The notes: a model not told the origin generated them from the letters alone. 64,000 nucleotides of DNA from CAVZQN01 sp963837395 (GCA_963837395.1 CAWINI010000003.1:620001-684000), one strand, 5' to 3'; shown: positions 33,717 through 43,479, counted from the first letter of the stretch. Numbers and translations: made by a program.

Positions 33717-33744
33717 GAATAAACGGAAGCGCCGGAACGGTCAA
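33716..33744 (-). promoter_or_regulatory. Predicted promoter of the fur-like gene
   Basis: TTGACC (33739-33744) and TATTCT (33716-33721), 17 bases apart on the minus strand. The operator begins at the last base of the -10 element and covers the transcription start. Confidence 0.65.
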
Positions 33745-33769
33745 GCTTTCTGATGGGCGCGGGTCTGCG

Positions 33770-33853
33770 CCGCATTGATGAACGCGGACGTCCCTTCCGC
33801 ATTAGCAGGCTAGAAGCCCGCGGTCTTCAATGCGGACTGGAAGTCCGCACTCA
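33770..33853. repeat. Intergenic repeat, family G
   Basis: It holds GCGGACGTCCCTTCCGC, GCAGGCTAGAAGCCCGC and TGCGGACTGGAAGTCCGCA, three consecutive imperfect stems. It lies between tatD and the fur promoter and ends next to the tatD stop codon. Confidence 0.75.
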
Positions 33854-34630
33854 TCAGATTCCAAATAACCGTCTGAAATTTTGGCTGGTTTTTTCCGCGA
33901 TTTCATTTTCACCAACACCGCGAAGGGATGCTAAAAAACGGCCGGTATCAACAACAAATGCAGATTCATTCGTTTTGCCGCGATGTGGAACTGGTGCAAG
34001 AAACGGAGCATCCGTTTCAACCAGGATGCGATCCAAGGGAGCGGCTTTTGCGGCTTGTTGTATTGCTGTGGCGTTACGAAAAGTTAAAATGCCGGAAAAA
34101 GAAATATTAAACCCTAAATCCACTAACGGATTCATTTCATCGCATGTGCCTGTAAAGCAATGAATCATTCCGCACCATTGGCTGCCAATGTCTTTCAAAA
34201 TTTCCGCTAACCGCACATAAGCATCGCGGCAATGGATTACAACAGGCAAATTCAAATCGATTGCAAGCTTTAGTTGCTTTTTGAAAACTTCTTCCTGAAC
34301 TTCGCGCGGAGAATAGTTGTAATAAAAGTCCAATCCAATTTCTCCTAACGCGACAACATGGGGAAAACTTAAATATTCTAAAAGCGCTTTCTCCAAACCA
34401 TCGTTGTACAAACTGGCTTGATGCGGATGAATTCCGAAACCTCCCCAACGTTGTATCGATGAATTCATATTCAAAATTTCTAATGTACGCTCCATGCTGG
34501 TTCGCGTAGCTTCGCTGTTTACTTGCAATATTCCGCGTACACCAGCTGCTTCTGCGCGCAAAAGTACTTCGTCTTTTTGCACGTATAGTTCGTCCGAATC
34601 TAGATGAGTGTGTGCATCAATCCATTCCAT
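33854..34630 (-). CDS. tatD: TatD family hydrolase (metal-dependent DNase)
   Basis: 258 residues from the ATG at 34630 (MEWIDAHTHLDSDE). The amidohydrolase metal ligands are present: DAHTHLD, GEIGLDFYY (Glu), VVIHCRDAY, HCFTGT and ETDAPFLAP. TatD proteins are 3'-5' exonucleases or tRNA-quality/DNA repair enzymes. An upstream in-frame ATG is inside a repeat and is not preferred. Confidence 0.93.
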   Translation of the reverse strand: MEWIDAHTHLDSDELYVQKDEVLLRAEAAGVRGILQVNSEATRTSMERTLEILNMNSSIQRWGGFGIHPHQASLYNDGLEKALLEYLSFPHVVALGEIGLDFYYNYSPREVQEEVFKKQLKLAIDLNLPVVIHCRDAYVRLAEILKDIGSQWCGMIHCFTGTCDEMNPLVDLGFNISFSGILTFRNATAIQQAAKAAPLDRILVETDAPFLAPVPHRGKTNESAFVVDTGRFLASLRGVGENEIAEKTSQNFRRLFGI

Positions 34631-34637
34631 GTTATTT

Positions 34638-34714
34638 CTCGCGCTAAGGCGCAATGACGCAAAGTTAATTTAGTTTATTTTTTTATTCTTTGCGACTTTG
34701 CGTCTTTGCGCGAG
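34638..34714. repeat. Inverted repeat, family F (CGCAAAGACGC type)
   Basis: CTCGCGC...CGCAATGACGCAAAG is mirrored by CTTTGCGTCTTTGCGCGAG, with arms of over 15 matching bases around an AT-rich centre. It lies between divergent tatD and lptD. On the plus strand it is followed by TATTTTTAATT. Short single words of the same kind lie near 27666, 40220 and 41388. Confidence 0.75.
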
Positions 34715-34765
34715 GTATTTTTAATTGAAAATATATGTTTCGCATGATAAGGTGATTCGTTTGAC

Positions 34766-37114
34766 ATGAAGCTTGCAAGGTTCGTAATTTTAATCTTGTT
34801 CTTCTTTATCATCTTCCAGAATCTTTCCTTCTCCCAAAGTTCCGAACAGGATGTTGAAGAGACTGGTGGAGTATATCCTACTGAAAATCAGGGAACAGGA
34901 ACCAACAACATAGAGCCAAACCGCCAGGAGTTAGGAAGCTATGGTAGTGTTCCTAAAGCCAGCTACACAGATGCGCTGCATATTTCTTCGCAAACTCAAA
35001 ACGAGATCCGTCCGCATTATTTCATCCTTGAAGGTTATGTAGATATTTCAAATAAAGGTTACCGTCTGCAAGCCGATCACGCTGAATATAATACTGATAC
35101 CAAAGATTTGATTGCTACCGGGAATGTCGTTCTAGATCAAGAAGGACAAAGAATCACAGGCGATCGATTGGAAATGAATTTAGATGATGAAACCGGCACT
35201 TTGTATAACGTTTTTGGTTATTATCCCCCGCAAATTTTCTTTTGGGGAACGAAACTCGAGAAATTGGGTGAAGACGAATACAAATTGTATGACGGTCATT
35301 TTACCGAATGTTCACAGATTGTTCCCCACTGGCAACTAAAAACTTCCTCCACCCGAATGACTTTCAATGAATATGCGCATTTCAAAGATTTCACATTGAA
35401 AGTAAAGCAGGCCCCGATTTTTTATTCGCCTTATATGATCTGGCCCATCAAGCGTGACAGATCAACAGGATTCTTGTTTCCGGGATTCGGACCGAATGAC
35501 AACAAAGGATTTTATTTTGGCGGATCTTTTTTCTGGGCCATGACACGTTCCATGGACAGCACTTTTCTTATTGATCATTGGGCACTCCGTGGATGGGCCG
35601 GCGGCGGAGAGTATCGTTACGCAACCGGAGAGAAATCTGGTGGAAGTACGAACTTTTATTATGCCGATGATCGCGAATTGGTCCGAATTCGGACCTTCAA
35701 TGCTGACGTAAAACAAGATCTGCCTGCCGATTTCCGTCTGGCAGCAGTCGCCGATATTTTCAGCAGCTTTGAATACATCCAGGATACTGATAATAGTTTT
35801 TCAGGATCTTCTCGCAGGCAACAACGTGCTCAAGGTTTTCTAACGCGAAACTGGTCATACTACAGCTTGAATGTGCTTGGAGATTATTCTGAAACTCAAT
35901 TTTCGCGATCCCGCGATGTACAATTATTTCATCTTCCAGAAGTCGAATTCCAATCGCGTAACCAAAAAATTGGTCCTACTCCGTTCTACTTCACGTTTTT
36001 GGGCTCCGCGGACTTTCTAGGAAGATCCGATTTGCTTGGGCAAAAAGATTTCAAAAATAATTATCAACGCTATGACATGTTTCCGGCTATTTCTTATCCG
36101 ATGACTTACCTGTCGTGGCTTACTTTTACTCCAAGTTTTGGTTACCGTCTGACATATTATTCCGCGCAGCAAATACCGGGAGGAGGTACGATCCCGATTG
36201 TAGAGAAAGACCCATTAACACGAAATCTTGCAACTTACACGTTGGATCTTCGCGGACCGAACTTCTCAAAAATTTTTGATACTCCAAATTTTGCTTATTC
36301 ACAAAAGTGGAAACATGCAATCGAACCACAAATTACATATCAATACATTCAAGATGTGGAAGAAATCGCTAAGATTCTGCGTGTTGATGAAGTTGATGAT
36401 GTGTTCGGGTTAAACGTGGTGACTTATTCAATCACCAATTTGCTTTATGCAAAACGTCCGGTCCAGGAAGAGCCTGATTATAAACCTGATCAATATCAAT
36501 ATTACAATCCGAAACCACTTGAAGAACCAATTTTTTCACCATGGGAATTCATTTCCTGGAGAATCTCACAGACCTATTCTCTTCAATCCGATCGTTTCAA
36601 TCAGGAAGTATTTTCTGATCTCAAGCCCTTGTCTCCAATTACGTCTGCGCTCCGTATCAATCCAAAAGAAAATTACAATATCGATTTTGGCGTCGATTGG
36701 GATCCCTACGTACATCAAATTACATCGATTAGTGTTGGATCGACACTTCGAAACACCGACAAATGGTACGCGAATGTTGCTTATACCTACACAAATCCTG
36801 TTCCAATTGAAGGAATCAGGACCAAGGCTCAAAGTCATCAAATTAGAACGAATGGCGGGTTTGGTATTTATAAGAATAGATTCGTTTTTTCCGGCGAGAT
36901 TGACTACGATTTTGTAGAGAGTAAATTATTTCGCAATTCTTTGGGCGTGCTCTACAATGATGATTGTTTTACAATAGGCGGGGAATGGAGGCATTGGAGT
37001 GTTGGAAGCATTGGTTCACAGCGAATAGAAAACCAGATTACTTTTTATTTAAGCCTCCCCAATATAGGAAGTGTATTAGATTTTCGCAGCGGTGCGCCAC
37101 CGCGCCGATTCTAA
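34766..37114 (+). CDS. lptD: LPS-assembly outer membrane protein LptD
   Basis: 782 residues. A signal peptide (FVILILFFFIIFQNLSFSQ) is followed by an acidic linker and the OstA jellyroll (LEGYVDISNKGYRLQADHAEY, LIATGNVVLDQEGQRITGDR). The C-terminal 550 residues form the large barrel, with the hallmark KVKQAPIFYSPYMIWP and RSTGFLFPGFG. LptD inserts LPS into the outer leaflet with LptE. Only one clear cysteine is near the start (TECSQ), so the E. coli disulfide pattern is not kept. Its presence shows an LPS-type outer membrane. The nucleotide-sugar genes follow on the same strand. Confidence 0.93.
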   Translation: MKLARFVILILFFFIIFQNLSFSQSSEQDVEETGGVYPTENQGTGTNNIEPNRQELGSYGSVPKASYTDALHISSQTQNEIRPHYFILEGYVDISNKGYRLQADHAEYNTDTKDLIATGNVVLDQEGQRITGDRLEMNLDDETGTLYNVFGYYPPQIFFWGTKLEKLGEDEYKLYDGHFTECSQIVPHWQLKTSSTRMTFNEYAHFKDFTLKVKQAPIFYSPYMIWPIKRDRSTGFLFPGFGPNDNKGFYFGGSFFWAMTRSMDSTFLIDHWALRGWAGGGEYRYATGEKSGGSTNFYYADDRELVRIRTFNADVKQDLPADFRLAAVADIFSSFEYIQDTDNSFSGSSRRQQRAQGFLTRNWSYYSLNVLGDYSETQFSRSRDVQLFHLPEVEFQSRNQKIGPTPFYFTFLGSADFLGRSDLLGQKDFKNNYQRYDMFPAISYPMTYLSWLTFTPSFGYRLTYYSAQQIPGGGTIPIVEKDPLTRNLATYTLDLRGPNFSKIFDTPNFAYSQKWKHAIEPQITYQYIQDVEEIAKILRVDEVDDVFGLNVVTYSITNLLYAKRPVQEEPDYKPDQYQYYNPKPLEEPIFSPWEFISWRISQTYSLQSDRFNQEVFSDLKPLSPITSALRINPKENYNIDFGVDWDPYVHQITSISVGSTLRNTDKWYANVAYTYTNPVPIEGIRTKAQSHQIRTNGGFGIYKNRFVFSGEIDYDFVESKLFRNSLGVLYNDDCFTIGGEWRHWSVGSIGSQRIENQITFYLSLPNIGSVLDFRSGAPPRRF

Positions 37115-37123
37115 CCATGTAAA

Positions 37124-38193
37124 ATGGAATTAAAAGGACTGATATTAAGCGGGGGGAAAGGGACTCGACTGAGACCTCTCACCTACACTCGCGCAAAACA
37201 ATTAATGCCGATCGCAAATAAGCCGATCCTTTTTTATGGTATTGAAGCGCTCACTACGGCAGGGATCCGCGACATTGGAATTATAGTGGGAGAAACCAAA
37301 AATGAAGTTGTTGAGGCTGTCGGTGATGGAAGCCGTTGGGATGCAAAAATTACTTATATTGATCAGCCTGAGCCGCTCGGTTTAGCTCATGCAGTTTTCA
37401 CCGCAAAAAAATTTCTAGGAGAATCTCCGTTTGTAATGTATCTGGGAGACAACTTACTGAAAAACGGCATTTCATCATTGATCGATGATTTCCGTAAATC
37501 GAAACCGAATTCGCAAATTTTATTGGCAGCTGTTCCGAATCCGGAACAATTTGGTGTTGCTGAGTTGAAAGAGAATCGCGTTGTGCGTCTGGAAGAAAAA
37601 CCCAAAAAGCCTCAGAGCAATTGGGCTCTGGTTGGTGTCTATATGTTTGATCATCATATATTTGAAGCGGAAGCGGTTTTAAAACCATCGTGGCGCGGCG
37701 AATTGGAAATTACTGATGCGATTCAGTATATGGTAGACAAAGGCTATCGCGTAGAACCGCACATTGTTGATGGCTGGTGGAAGGATACCGGAAAGCTGGA
37801 TGACATGCTGGAAGCAAATCGACTAATTCTTGAAACATTGCAACGTGGAATTCATGGTGAGGTTGATTCTATATCTCGCATTGATGGAAGAGTAGAAATT
37901 GGACGCGGCGCGAAAATTATTGGCAGTACAATTCGAGGTCCGGCCATTGTTGGTGAAGAAGCGATTATCGAGAATTCATTTGTCGGACCATTTACATCAA
38001 TTCAGGATCATTGCGAAATCCGCGGAAGTGAAATTCAACATAGCATTGTGCTTCGTGGCAGCCAGCTTTTGCATCTGAACCGCAGAGTGGAAGACAGCCT
38101 GATCGGAACGAATACGATCATTACACGGAGTGATCGGCCCCGCAGGCCTATAGATTCCTTGTGGGTGACAATAGCCTTATCGATATTTATTAA
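37124..38193 (+). CDS. rmlA: Glucose-1-phosphate thymidylyltransferase (long form), with a -1 frameshift near the end
   Basis: The N-terminus LILSGGKGTRLRPLTYTRAK is the pyrophosphorylase signature, and the C-terminal half has hexapeptide repeats (GRGAKIIGSTIRGPAIVGEEA) as in the long RmlA form of about 355 residues. The frame then reads into a family B repeat. In the next frame the expected family end appears: RFLVGDNSLIDIY and TAA at 38191-38193. Adding one base near 38147-38149 (CC run) restores it. The enzyme makes dTDP-glucose for rhamnose and other deoxysugars. The 53-residue tail of the uncorrected frame is not native. Confidence 0.88.
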
Positions 38194-38196
38194 TAT

Positions 38197-38300
38197 GAGG
38201 ATGGAGGACAAAAGATTGAGGATGGAGAATAGAAGATTGAGGATAGTAAATGCTTGCCATCGATTTTCTATCCTCAATACTCTATTCTCAATCTTCGATT
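38197..38300. repeat. Intergenic inverted repeat, family B, long copy
   Basis: Repeated GAGGATGGAGGAC, AGATTGAGGATGG and AGATTGAGGATAG words are mirrored by CTATCCTCAATACTCTATTC and TCTCAATCTTCG. It fills most of the gap between rmlA and rmlB. Confidence 0.75.
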
Positions 38301-38313
38301 TTTATTTTTTACT

Positions 38314-39348
38314 ATGAAGTACTTAATTACTGGAGGAGCAGGCTTCATTGGAAGCCATTTTATTCACGAATTACTGGAAAAAGATAAGGCAGTTGAAGTT
38401 ACAAATCTTGATCTTCTAACGTATGCCGGCAATCCGGAGAATTTAGAAGATCTAAAATCCAATCCACGCTACAAATTCGCTCAAGGCGACATCTGCAATC
38501 GCGAAATCGTAGAACAGTTGATGAATGATACGGATGTCGTTGTTCACTTTGCTGCAGAATCATTTGTAGATCGTTCCATCTACGGAGCAGAAGCTTTTAT
38601 CCGTACAGATGTTTATGGAACTTTTATCCTGCTTGAAGCTGCAAGAAAATTTAACGTAAAGAGATTCGTTCACATTTCAACTGATGAAGTTTATGGAAGC
38701 CGTGAAAGCGGATCTTTTACTGAAACCGATACGTTGTTACCTTCGAATCCATATTCTGCAAGCAAAGCCGGGGCTGACCGGCTTGTTTATTCATATTTCA
38801 AGACTTATGGATTGCCGGTGATTATTACTCGTTCCTGCAATAACTATGGGCCGAATCAATATCCGGAAAAACTAATTCCGTTGTTCATAACAAATGCGAT
38901 TCAGGATTTGAATCTTCCGGTGTATGGCGATGGGAAGCAAGTTCGCGATTGGCTTTACGTACGCGATCACTGTTCTGCGGTTTTGTTTTTGCTGGAATGC
39001 GGTGAACCCGGCGAAGTATATAACATCAGCACCAATCATGAATGTACTAATATGGAAATGACGAAAAGTATTTTGAAATTATTGAATAAGCCGGAAACGT
39101 TGATTCAACATGTGACTGATCGTCCGGCTCATGATCGTAGATATTCATTGGACAGTTCACGATTACAAAAATTAGGATGGAAACCGAAATGGAATCTGAA
39201 AACAGGGATTGAAAAAACAGTGAATTGGTATGTGACCAATGAAGGTTGGTGGAAACGGATTCGTGAACGCCAAAAAGATTTTCAAGAATTTTACAGAAAA
39301 CATTATGACACTATTGCGGAGGGAGCATGGCAGATTCGCCCACGCTAG
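38314..39348 (+). CDS. rmlB: dTDP-glucose 4,6-dehydratase
   Basis: 344 residues from MKYLITGGAGFIGSHF. The NAD loop GGAGFIGS, STDEVYGS and YSASKAGADR (catalytic Tyr-Lys), and RSCNNYGPNQYPEKLIP are RmlB signatures. It converts dTDP-glucose to the 4-keto-6-deoxy sugar. An upstream ATG at 38254 would encode a tail from the repeat and is rejected. It overlaps rmlD by 22 bases. Confidence 0.94.
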   Translation: MKYLITGGAGFIGSHFIHELLEKDKAVEVTNLDLLTYAGNPENLEDLKSNPRYKFAQGDICNREIVEQLMNDTDVVVHFAAESFVDRSIYGAEAFIRTDVYGTFILLEAARKFNVKRFVHISTDEVYGSRESGSFTETDTLLPSNPYSASKAGADRLVYSYFKTYGLPVIITRSCNNYGPNQYPEKLIPLFITNAIQDLNLPVYGDGKQVRDWLYVRDHCSAVLFLLECGEPGEVYNISTNHECTNMEMTKSILKLLNKPETLIQHVTDRPAHDRRYSLDSSRLQKLGWKPKWNLKTGIEKTVNWYVTNEGWWKRIRERQKDFQEFYRKHYDTIAEGAWQIRPR

Positions 39349-40211
39349 GCCGCCGAGTCCTGCTGCTGGGTGCAGGCGGAATGATCGGCAGCGCATTGTC
39401 GCGCGCATGTTCAGGCGCGACTCTGGAAGAATTTCAGCATCAAGAACTGGACATCACAGATTATGTGGAAGTAGAAAAAATATTTTTGAAGCACAAACCT
39501 GAAATCGTTTTTAATGCAGCTGCATTTACACGCGTTGATGATTGCGAAAAATTTCGCGAAACCGCTTTTGTAGTAAATGCTCAGGCACCCGGACATTTAG
39601 CGGCATTGTGCAAAAAATATTCCGCACTCATTGTTCATTTTTCTACTGATTACATATTTGATGGAAACAGTCCGATACCGTATCCAGAAAATTATCCACC
39701 GAATCCTGTAAATTATTACGGCTTAACAAAACTGGAAGGCGAAAAACAGATCATCGCAACTGGCTGCTCACATCTGATTGTTCGCACATCCTGGATCTTC
39801 GGAAGAAATGGCGATAACTTTGTGAAAAAAATATTGAAGCGCGCATTAGCTGGCGCAAAAGTGCAAGCACCTATCGATCAAACGGGAGCTCCTACTTACG
39901 CGAGCGATGTTGCTGCCGCGGTATTGATGCTGTTATCGCTGCATGCAGCGGGAATTTACCACTTTTGTAATTCTGGCCAATGTAGTCGACATGAGCAGGC
40001 CGAGACGATCCTGAAATTGTATGGCTTGAACAATTCCGTAGAACCTGTTAAAAATGACAGTTTGCCTACGCCGGCAAAGCGGCCGAATTATTCGGTTTTG
40101 GATTGTTCGTACTACATTCAAACCACTGGTTTGACGCCGCGTACCTGGCAGCAAAGCACCGCGGAGTACGTCGCCTTTCTGAAAGCAAACGAACAAGAAT
40201 TGCGATCATAA
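39327..40211 (+). CDS. rmlD: dTDP-4-dehydrorhamnose reductase
   Basis: 294 residues. VLLLGAGGMIGSAL is the cofactor loop, FSTDYIFDG and PVNYYGLTKLEGE contain the catalytic Thr-Tyr-Lys, and SWIFGRNGDNFV matches RmlD. It reduces dTDP-4-keto-rhamnose to dTDP-rhamnose. The epimerase rmlC that should act before it is not in this window. A GGAG precedes the ATG, which lies inside rmlB. Confidence 0.92.
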   Translation: MADSPTLGRRVLLLGAGGMIGSALSRACSGATLEEFQHQELDITDYVEVEKIFLKHKPEIVFNAAAFTRVDDCEKFRETAFVVNAQAPGHLAALCKKYSALIVHFSTDYIFDGNSPIPYPENYPPNPVNYYGLTKLEGEKQIIATGCSHLIVRTSWIFGRNGDNFVKKILKRALAGAKVQAPIDQTGAPTYASDVAAAVLMLLSLHAAGIYHFCNSGQCSRHEQAETILKLYGLNNSVEPVKNDSLPTPAKRPNYSVLDCSYYIQTTGLTPRTWQQSTAEYVAFLKANEQELRS

Positions 40212-40263
40212 GATTTTACCGCTAAGGCGCAGAAAGCTCCCCGTTCGATCTGGAGGATTTCAA

Positions 40264-41226
40264 TTGAGAGTACTAATTACAGGAATCACCGGCTTTGTAG
40301 GAAGCCATTTAGCGGAATACATCCTGGAGAAGCATCAAGGAGTTCAAATTTATGGAATCCGTAGATGGCGCAGCCGGATGGAAAATATCCAACATCTTTT
40401 AGACAAGATTAATGTGCTGGAATGTAATCTTGTTGATGCTTCATCCGTGAAAGCTCTGGTTGCAGACGTGCGGCCTGATAAGATTTTTCATCTTGCTGCT
40501 CAAAGTTTTGTACCAAGTTCATGGAACGCGCCAGCCGAATCATTAACCACAAATATCATTGGACAATTAAATATCTTCGAAGCTTTGCGTGAATCGAAAC
40601 TTCAGGATTGCTGGGTTCAAATCGCTGGTTCCAGTGAAGAATATGGAATGGTTTACCCAAACGAAGTTCCAATTAAAGAAACAAATCCATTACGTCCGCT
40701 GAGTCCTTATGCTGTGAGTAAAGTTGGACAGGATTACCTGGCATATCAATATTTCATGTCTTACGGAATTAAAGCTGTGCGAACGCGCGGCTTTAATCAC
40801 ACTGGGCCTCGCCGTGGTGAAGTTTTCGTATGTTCTAACTTCAGCAAACAAGCAGTCGAAATTGAAAAGAAACTTCGTCCGCCGATAATTTATGTCGGCA
40901 ACTTAGATGCGGAACGTGATTTCACCGATGTGCGCGACATGGTACACGCATACTGGGTATCTCTGGAAAAATGTGAACCTGGCGATGTTTATAACATCTG
41001 TACAGGCGATGCAATTTCAATGCATGAATTATTAAATATGGTAATTTCGAACACCGGACTGCAGATTGAAGTGAAGGAAGATCCTGCTCGATTGCGTCCG
41101 TCTGATGTGCCGCTGCTGAAAGGGGATTATTCAAAATTCCATAAAGCTACTGGCTGGAAACCACAAATTCCATTTCGCAAAACCTTGAACGATATTATGG
41201 ACTATTGGCGCGAAAACATACGATAG
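40264..41226 (+). CDS. GDP-mannose 4,6-dehydratase-like extended SDR
   Basis: 320 residues, TTG start with GGAGG seven bases upstream. The Rossmann loop is TGITGFVGSHLAEY, the catalytic motif SPYAVSKVGQDY, and RGFNHTGPRRGEVFV is shared by GMD and RMD enzymes. RWRSRMENIQHLLDKI favours the GMD-like group. It would make GDP-4-keto-6-deoxymannose, but RMD activity is equally possible. It is followed by a paralogue. Confidence 0.82.
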   Translation: MRVLITGITGFVGSHLAEYILEKHQGVQIYGIRRWRSRMENIQHLLDKINVLECNLVDASSVKALVADVRPDKIFHLAAQSFVPSSWNAPAESLTTNIIGQLNIFEALRESKLQDCWVQIAGSSEEYGMVYPNEVPIKETNPLRPLSPYAVSKVGQDYLAYQYFMSYGIKAVRTRGFNHTGPRRGEVFVCSNFSKQAVEIEKKLRPPIIYVGNLDAERDFTDVRDMVHAYWVSLEKCEPGDVYNICTGDAISMHELLNMVISNTGLQIEVKEDPARLRPSDVPLLKGDYSKFHKATGWKPQIPFRKTLNDIMDYWRENIR

Positions 41227-41280
41227 AATTTCAGATTTCAAAATTGAAAATTAATTTTAGGATTGGATTTTGGATATGTT

Positions 41281-41376
41281 CCCCCTCCTTATGAAGGAGG
41301 GGGTTAAGGGGGTGGTTGGAAAAATTCGAAAACACACCAACCCCCGCTTTCATCTCCCCCCTTCATAAGGGGGAGA
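41281..41376. repeat. Palindromic intergenic repeat, family A, full length
   Basis: CCCCCTCCTTATGAAGGAGG(GGG) and CCCCCCTTCATAAGGGGG flank an inverted GGGGTGGTTGG / CCAACCCCC pair, so the whole 96 bases can fold into one long stem with side stems. It lies between the two GMD/RMD-like genes. Confidence 0.85.
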
Positions 41377-41407
41377 AATCAAAATCACAAAGACGCAAAC
41401 TTTAATT

Positions 41408-42382
41408 ATGAAAACAGTAATGATTACCGGGTTAGCCGGTTTTGTAGGCAGCCACCTGGTAGATTTATTGTTACAAGATCCGGATGTGCAGATTACAGGA
41501 GTGATTCATCCCACGCATGCTGTTCAGCATCTTGAAGATCACCCCAGGGTAACGGTTATCCGCGAAGATATCTTAAAGGAAACGCGGTTACGACAAATTT
41601 TGCGACGAGTACAACCTGAGATTATTTACCATCTTGCGGGTCTGGCTCATGTGCATGAATCCTGGGTTCATCGTAAAGAGACAATTCACACGAATTTTAT
41701 GGGATCGTTTTATTTATTGGAAGCATGCCGCAGGTTAAAAGCATTTCCAAAGGTTTTGTTGATCGGATCAGCGGAATGTTATGGTGTTGTACCTTTGGAA
41801 TTGCAGCCGATCTTCGAAGAATATCCACTCTGTCCTGCCTCTCCTTATGCTGTAAGCAAAATCGCGCAAGAGATGCTTGGGATGCAATACGCACGCGCAG
41901 AAAAATTGCCGGTATATTTATCGCGTTCTTTTAATCACACCGGTCCAAGGCAAAAGGAAACATTTGTTTGTTCTGCATTCGCTTATCAAATCGCAATTGC
42001 GATGACTCAACCGAAACCACATCGCATCATGGTAGGAAATCTTGTGGCTCGGCGCGATTTCTCGGATGTGCGAGATGTAGTTCGTGCCTATCAAGCCATC
42101 GTAGAAAAAGGCAGACCAGGTGAACCGTACAACGTTTGCTCCGGAAAAGCACCTTCGATTGAAGAAGTTTTAAATACTCTGGTTGAACTTTCCGGAGAGC
42201 CCTTTGATGTTCAAACCGATTCTTCCCTTTTTCGTCCTGTAGATATGCCGCTGGTACTCGGCAGCAATGAAAAAATTACCCGCGAAACTGGATGGAAACC
42301 GGTTCACGATTTACGGACATCATTAAAAGATTTACTCGATTACTGGTGCATGAAAGTGCGGAGCGGAGTTTCCGTTACATGA
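41408..42382 (+). CDS. GDP-6-deoxy-4-ketomannose reductase (RMD)-like extended SDR
   Basis: 324 residues, a diverged paralogue of the gene before it. MKTVMITGLAGFVGSHLVD, SPYAVSKIAQEM and SRSFNHTGPRQKETFV are kept. The catalytic Ser is in LIGSAECYG. Coupled with its neighbour it would give GDP-rhamnose or GDP-talose-type sugars; the product cannot be fixed. Its TGA overlaps the next ATG (ATGA). Confidence 0.8.
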   Translation: MKTVMITGLAGFVGSHLVDLLLQDPDVQITGVIHPTHAVQHLEDHPRVTVIREDILKETRLRQILRRVQPEIIYHLAGLAHVHESWVHRKETIHTNFMGSFYLLEACRRLKAFPKVLLIGSAECYGVVPLELQPIFEEYPLCPASPYAVSKIAQEMLGMQYARAEKLPVYLSRSFNHTGPRQKETFVCSAFAYQIAIAMTQPKPHRIMVGNLVARRDFSDVRDVVRAYQAIVEKGRPGEPYNVCSGKAPSIEEVLNTLVELSGEPFDVQTDSSLFRPVDMPLVLGSNEKITRETGWKPVHDLRTSLKDLLDYWCMKVRSGVSVT

Positions 42383-43365
42383 AAATTTTCATGACGGGTG
42401 CGACCGGCTTCCTTGGAAATGAGCTTCTAAAAAAACTTCAATCATCAGGTCATAGCGTTACCGCCCTGGTACGAAATCCCCAAAAAGCACGATTAGCAGG
42501 CGACGTTCAAATTCTAACCGGCGAAATGGAATCGCCGGTTACATATGCTTCAGCGTTCAAGGATCATGATGTTTTTTTGCACGTTGCAGCTCTGGTGAAA
42601 ATGTGGGCGAAGGATCCAACACAATTTGATCGCGTCAATATCGAAGCAACAGAGAATGCGTTCAAGGCGGCAGCAGATGCCGGAATTTCCAAAATTGTTT
42701 ACTCCTCTTCATTCATTGCATTGGGACCATCGAATGGAAATCCGTTAACGGAAGAGGACAAACGGCGTAACAGTAAACTTCATAATGACTATGAGCGGAC
42801 GAAATATTTAGCAGATCAAAAAGCGAGACAGCTTCAGCAAGCCGGATATCCGTTGTACATTCTGTACCCGGGAGTAATTTACGGTCCGGGGAATCTCACA
42901 GATGGAAACATCGTTGCAAAAAATCTAATTCCATTTTTGAATGGAAGAATGCCATTCGGTTTGCCGTTGCATTCCTGGAATTACGTTTTTGTAAACGATG
43001 TTGTGAATGGATTCATGAAAGTGATTGAAAGCAAGCCGCCATCAAACCGTTACATTCTTGGCGGAGAAAATCATGATGGCAAATCGTTTTACGAAACCGT
43101 CTACGAAGTCACAGGGAAAAAGCCGCCAGCGATTAATATGCCGTTTGGCTTAGCAAAGGCTGCCGGATACAGCGAATACTTGCTGGCAAAACTGTTTGGC
43201 CGTGAGCCTTCTATGCTGACTCATGAAGTGGTTGAAATTTACAAATTGAGCTGGGCATACGATAGCAGTCGCGCAATTCGCGAATTAGGTTATACGATTA
43301 CATCATTAAAAGATGGCATGGTTGAACTGATTGGCTGGTTAAAAAATTCCGGCTACGTTAAATAA
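42379..43365 (+). CDS. NAD-dependent epimerase/dehydratase (dihydroflavonol reductase-like SDR)
   Basis: 328 residues from MKIFMTGATGFLGNEL, which starts in the ATGA overlap with the previous stop. The Rossmann loop TGATGFLG, YSSSFIALGPS and the YERTKYLAD (Tyr-Lys) motif are clear. It belongs to the DFR/HpnA-like branch, which acts on diverse carbonyl substrates such as hopanoid side chains. The context suggests surface sugars or lipids. Confidence 0.85.
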   Translation: MKIFMTGATGFLGNELLKKLQSSGHSVTALVRNPQKARLAGDVQILTGEMESPVTYASAFKDHDVFLHVAALVKMWAKDPTQFDRVNIEATENAFKAAADAGISKIVYSSSFIALGPSNGNPLTEEDKRRNSKLHNDYERTKYLADQKARQLQQAGYPLYILYPGVIYGPGNLTDGNIVAKNLIPFLNGRMPFGLPLHSWNYVFVNDVVNGFMKVIESKPPSNRYILGGENHDGKSFYETVYEVTGKKPPAINMPFGLAKAAGYSEYLLAKLFGREPSMLTHEVVEIYKLSWAYDSSRAIRELGYTITSLKDGMVELIGWLKNSGYVK

Positions 43366-43394
43366 ATCTATGTTGCAGCGCCGACGTAAGATTT

Positions 43395-43476
43395 CTCCCC
43401 CTTATGAAGGGGGAGAGCAAGAGGGGGTTGGAGCACTTAATAATAATTCCAACCATCCCCTTCATGAACAGAGGGA
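43395..43476. repeat. Palindromic intergenic repeat, family A, degenerate right arm
   Basis: CTCCCCCTTATGAAGGGGGA at the left, GGGGGTTGG / CCAACCATCCCC in the middle, and a degraded CCCCTTCATGAACAGAGGG at the right. The right arm ends four bases before the start codon of the DUF92 gene and supplies its AGAGGG. Confidence 0.8.
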
Positions 43477-43479
43477 ACC

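Noticed and set aside
38150..38317. C-terminal tail of the rmlA frame
   Set aside because: It reads through a family B repeat; the family end is in the next frame, so this tail results from a one-base deletion.
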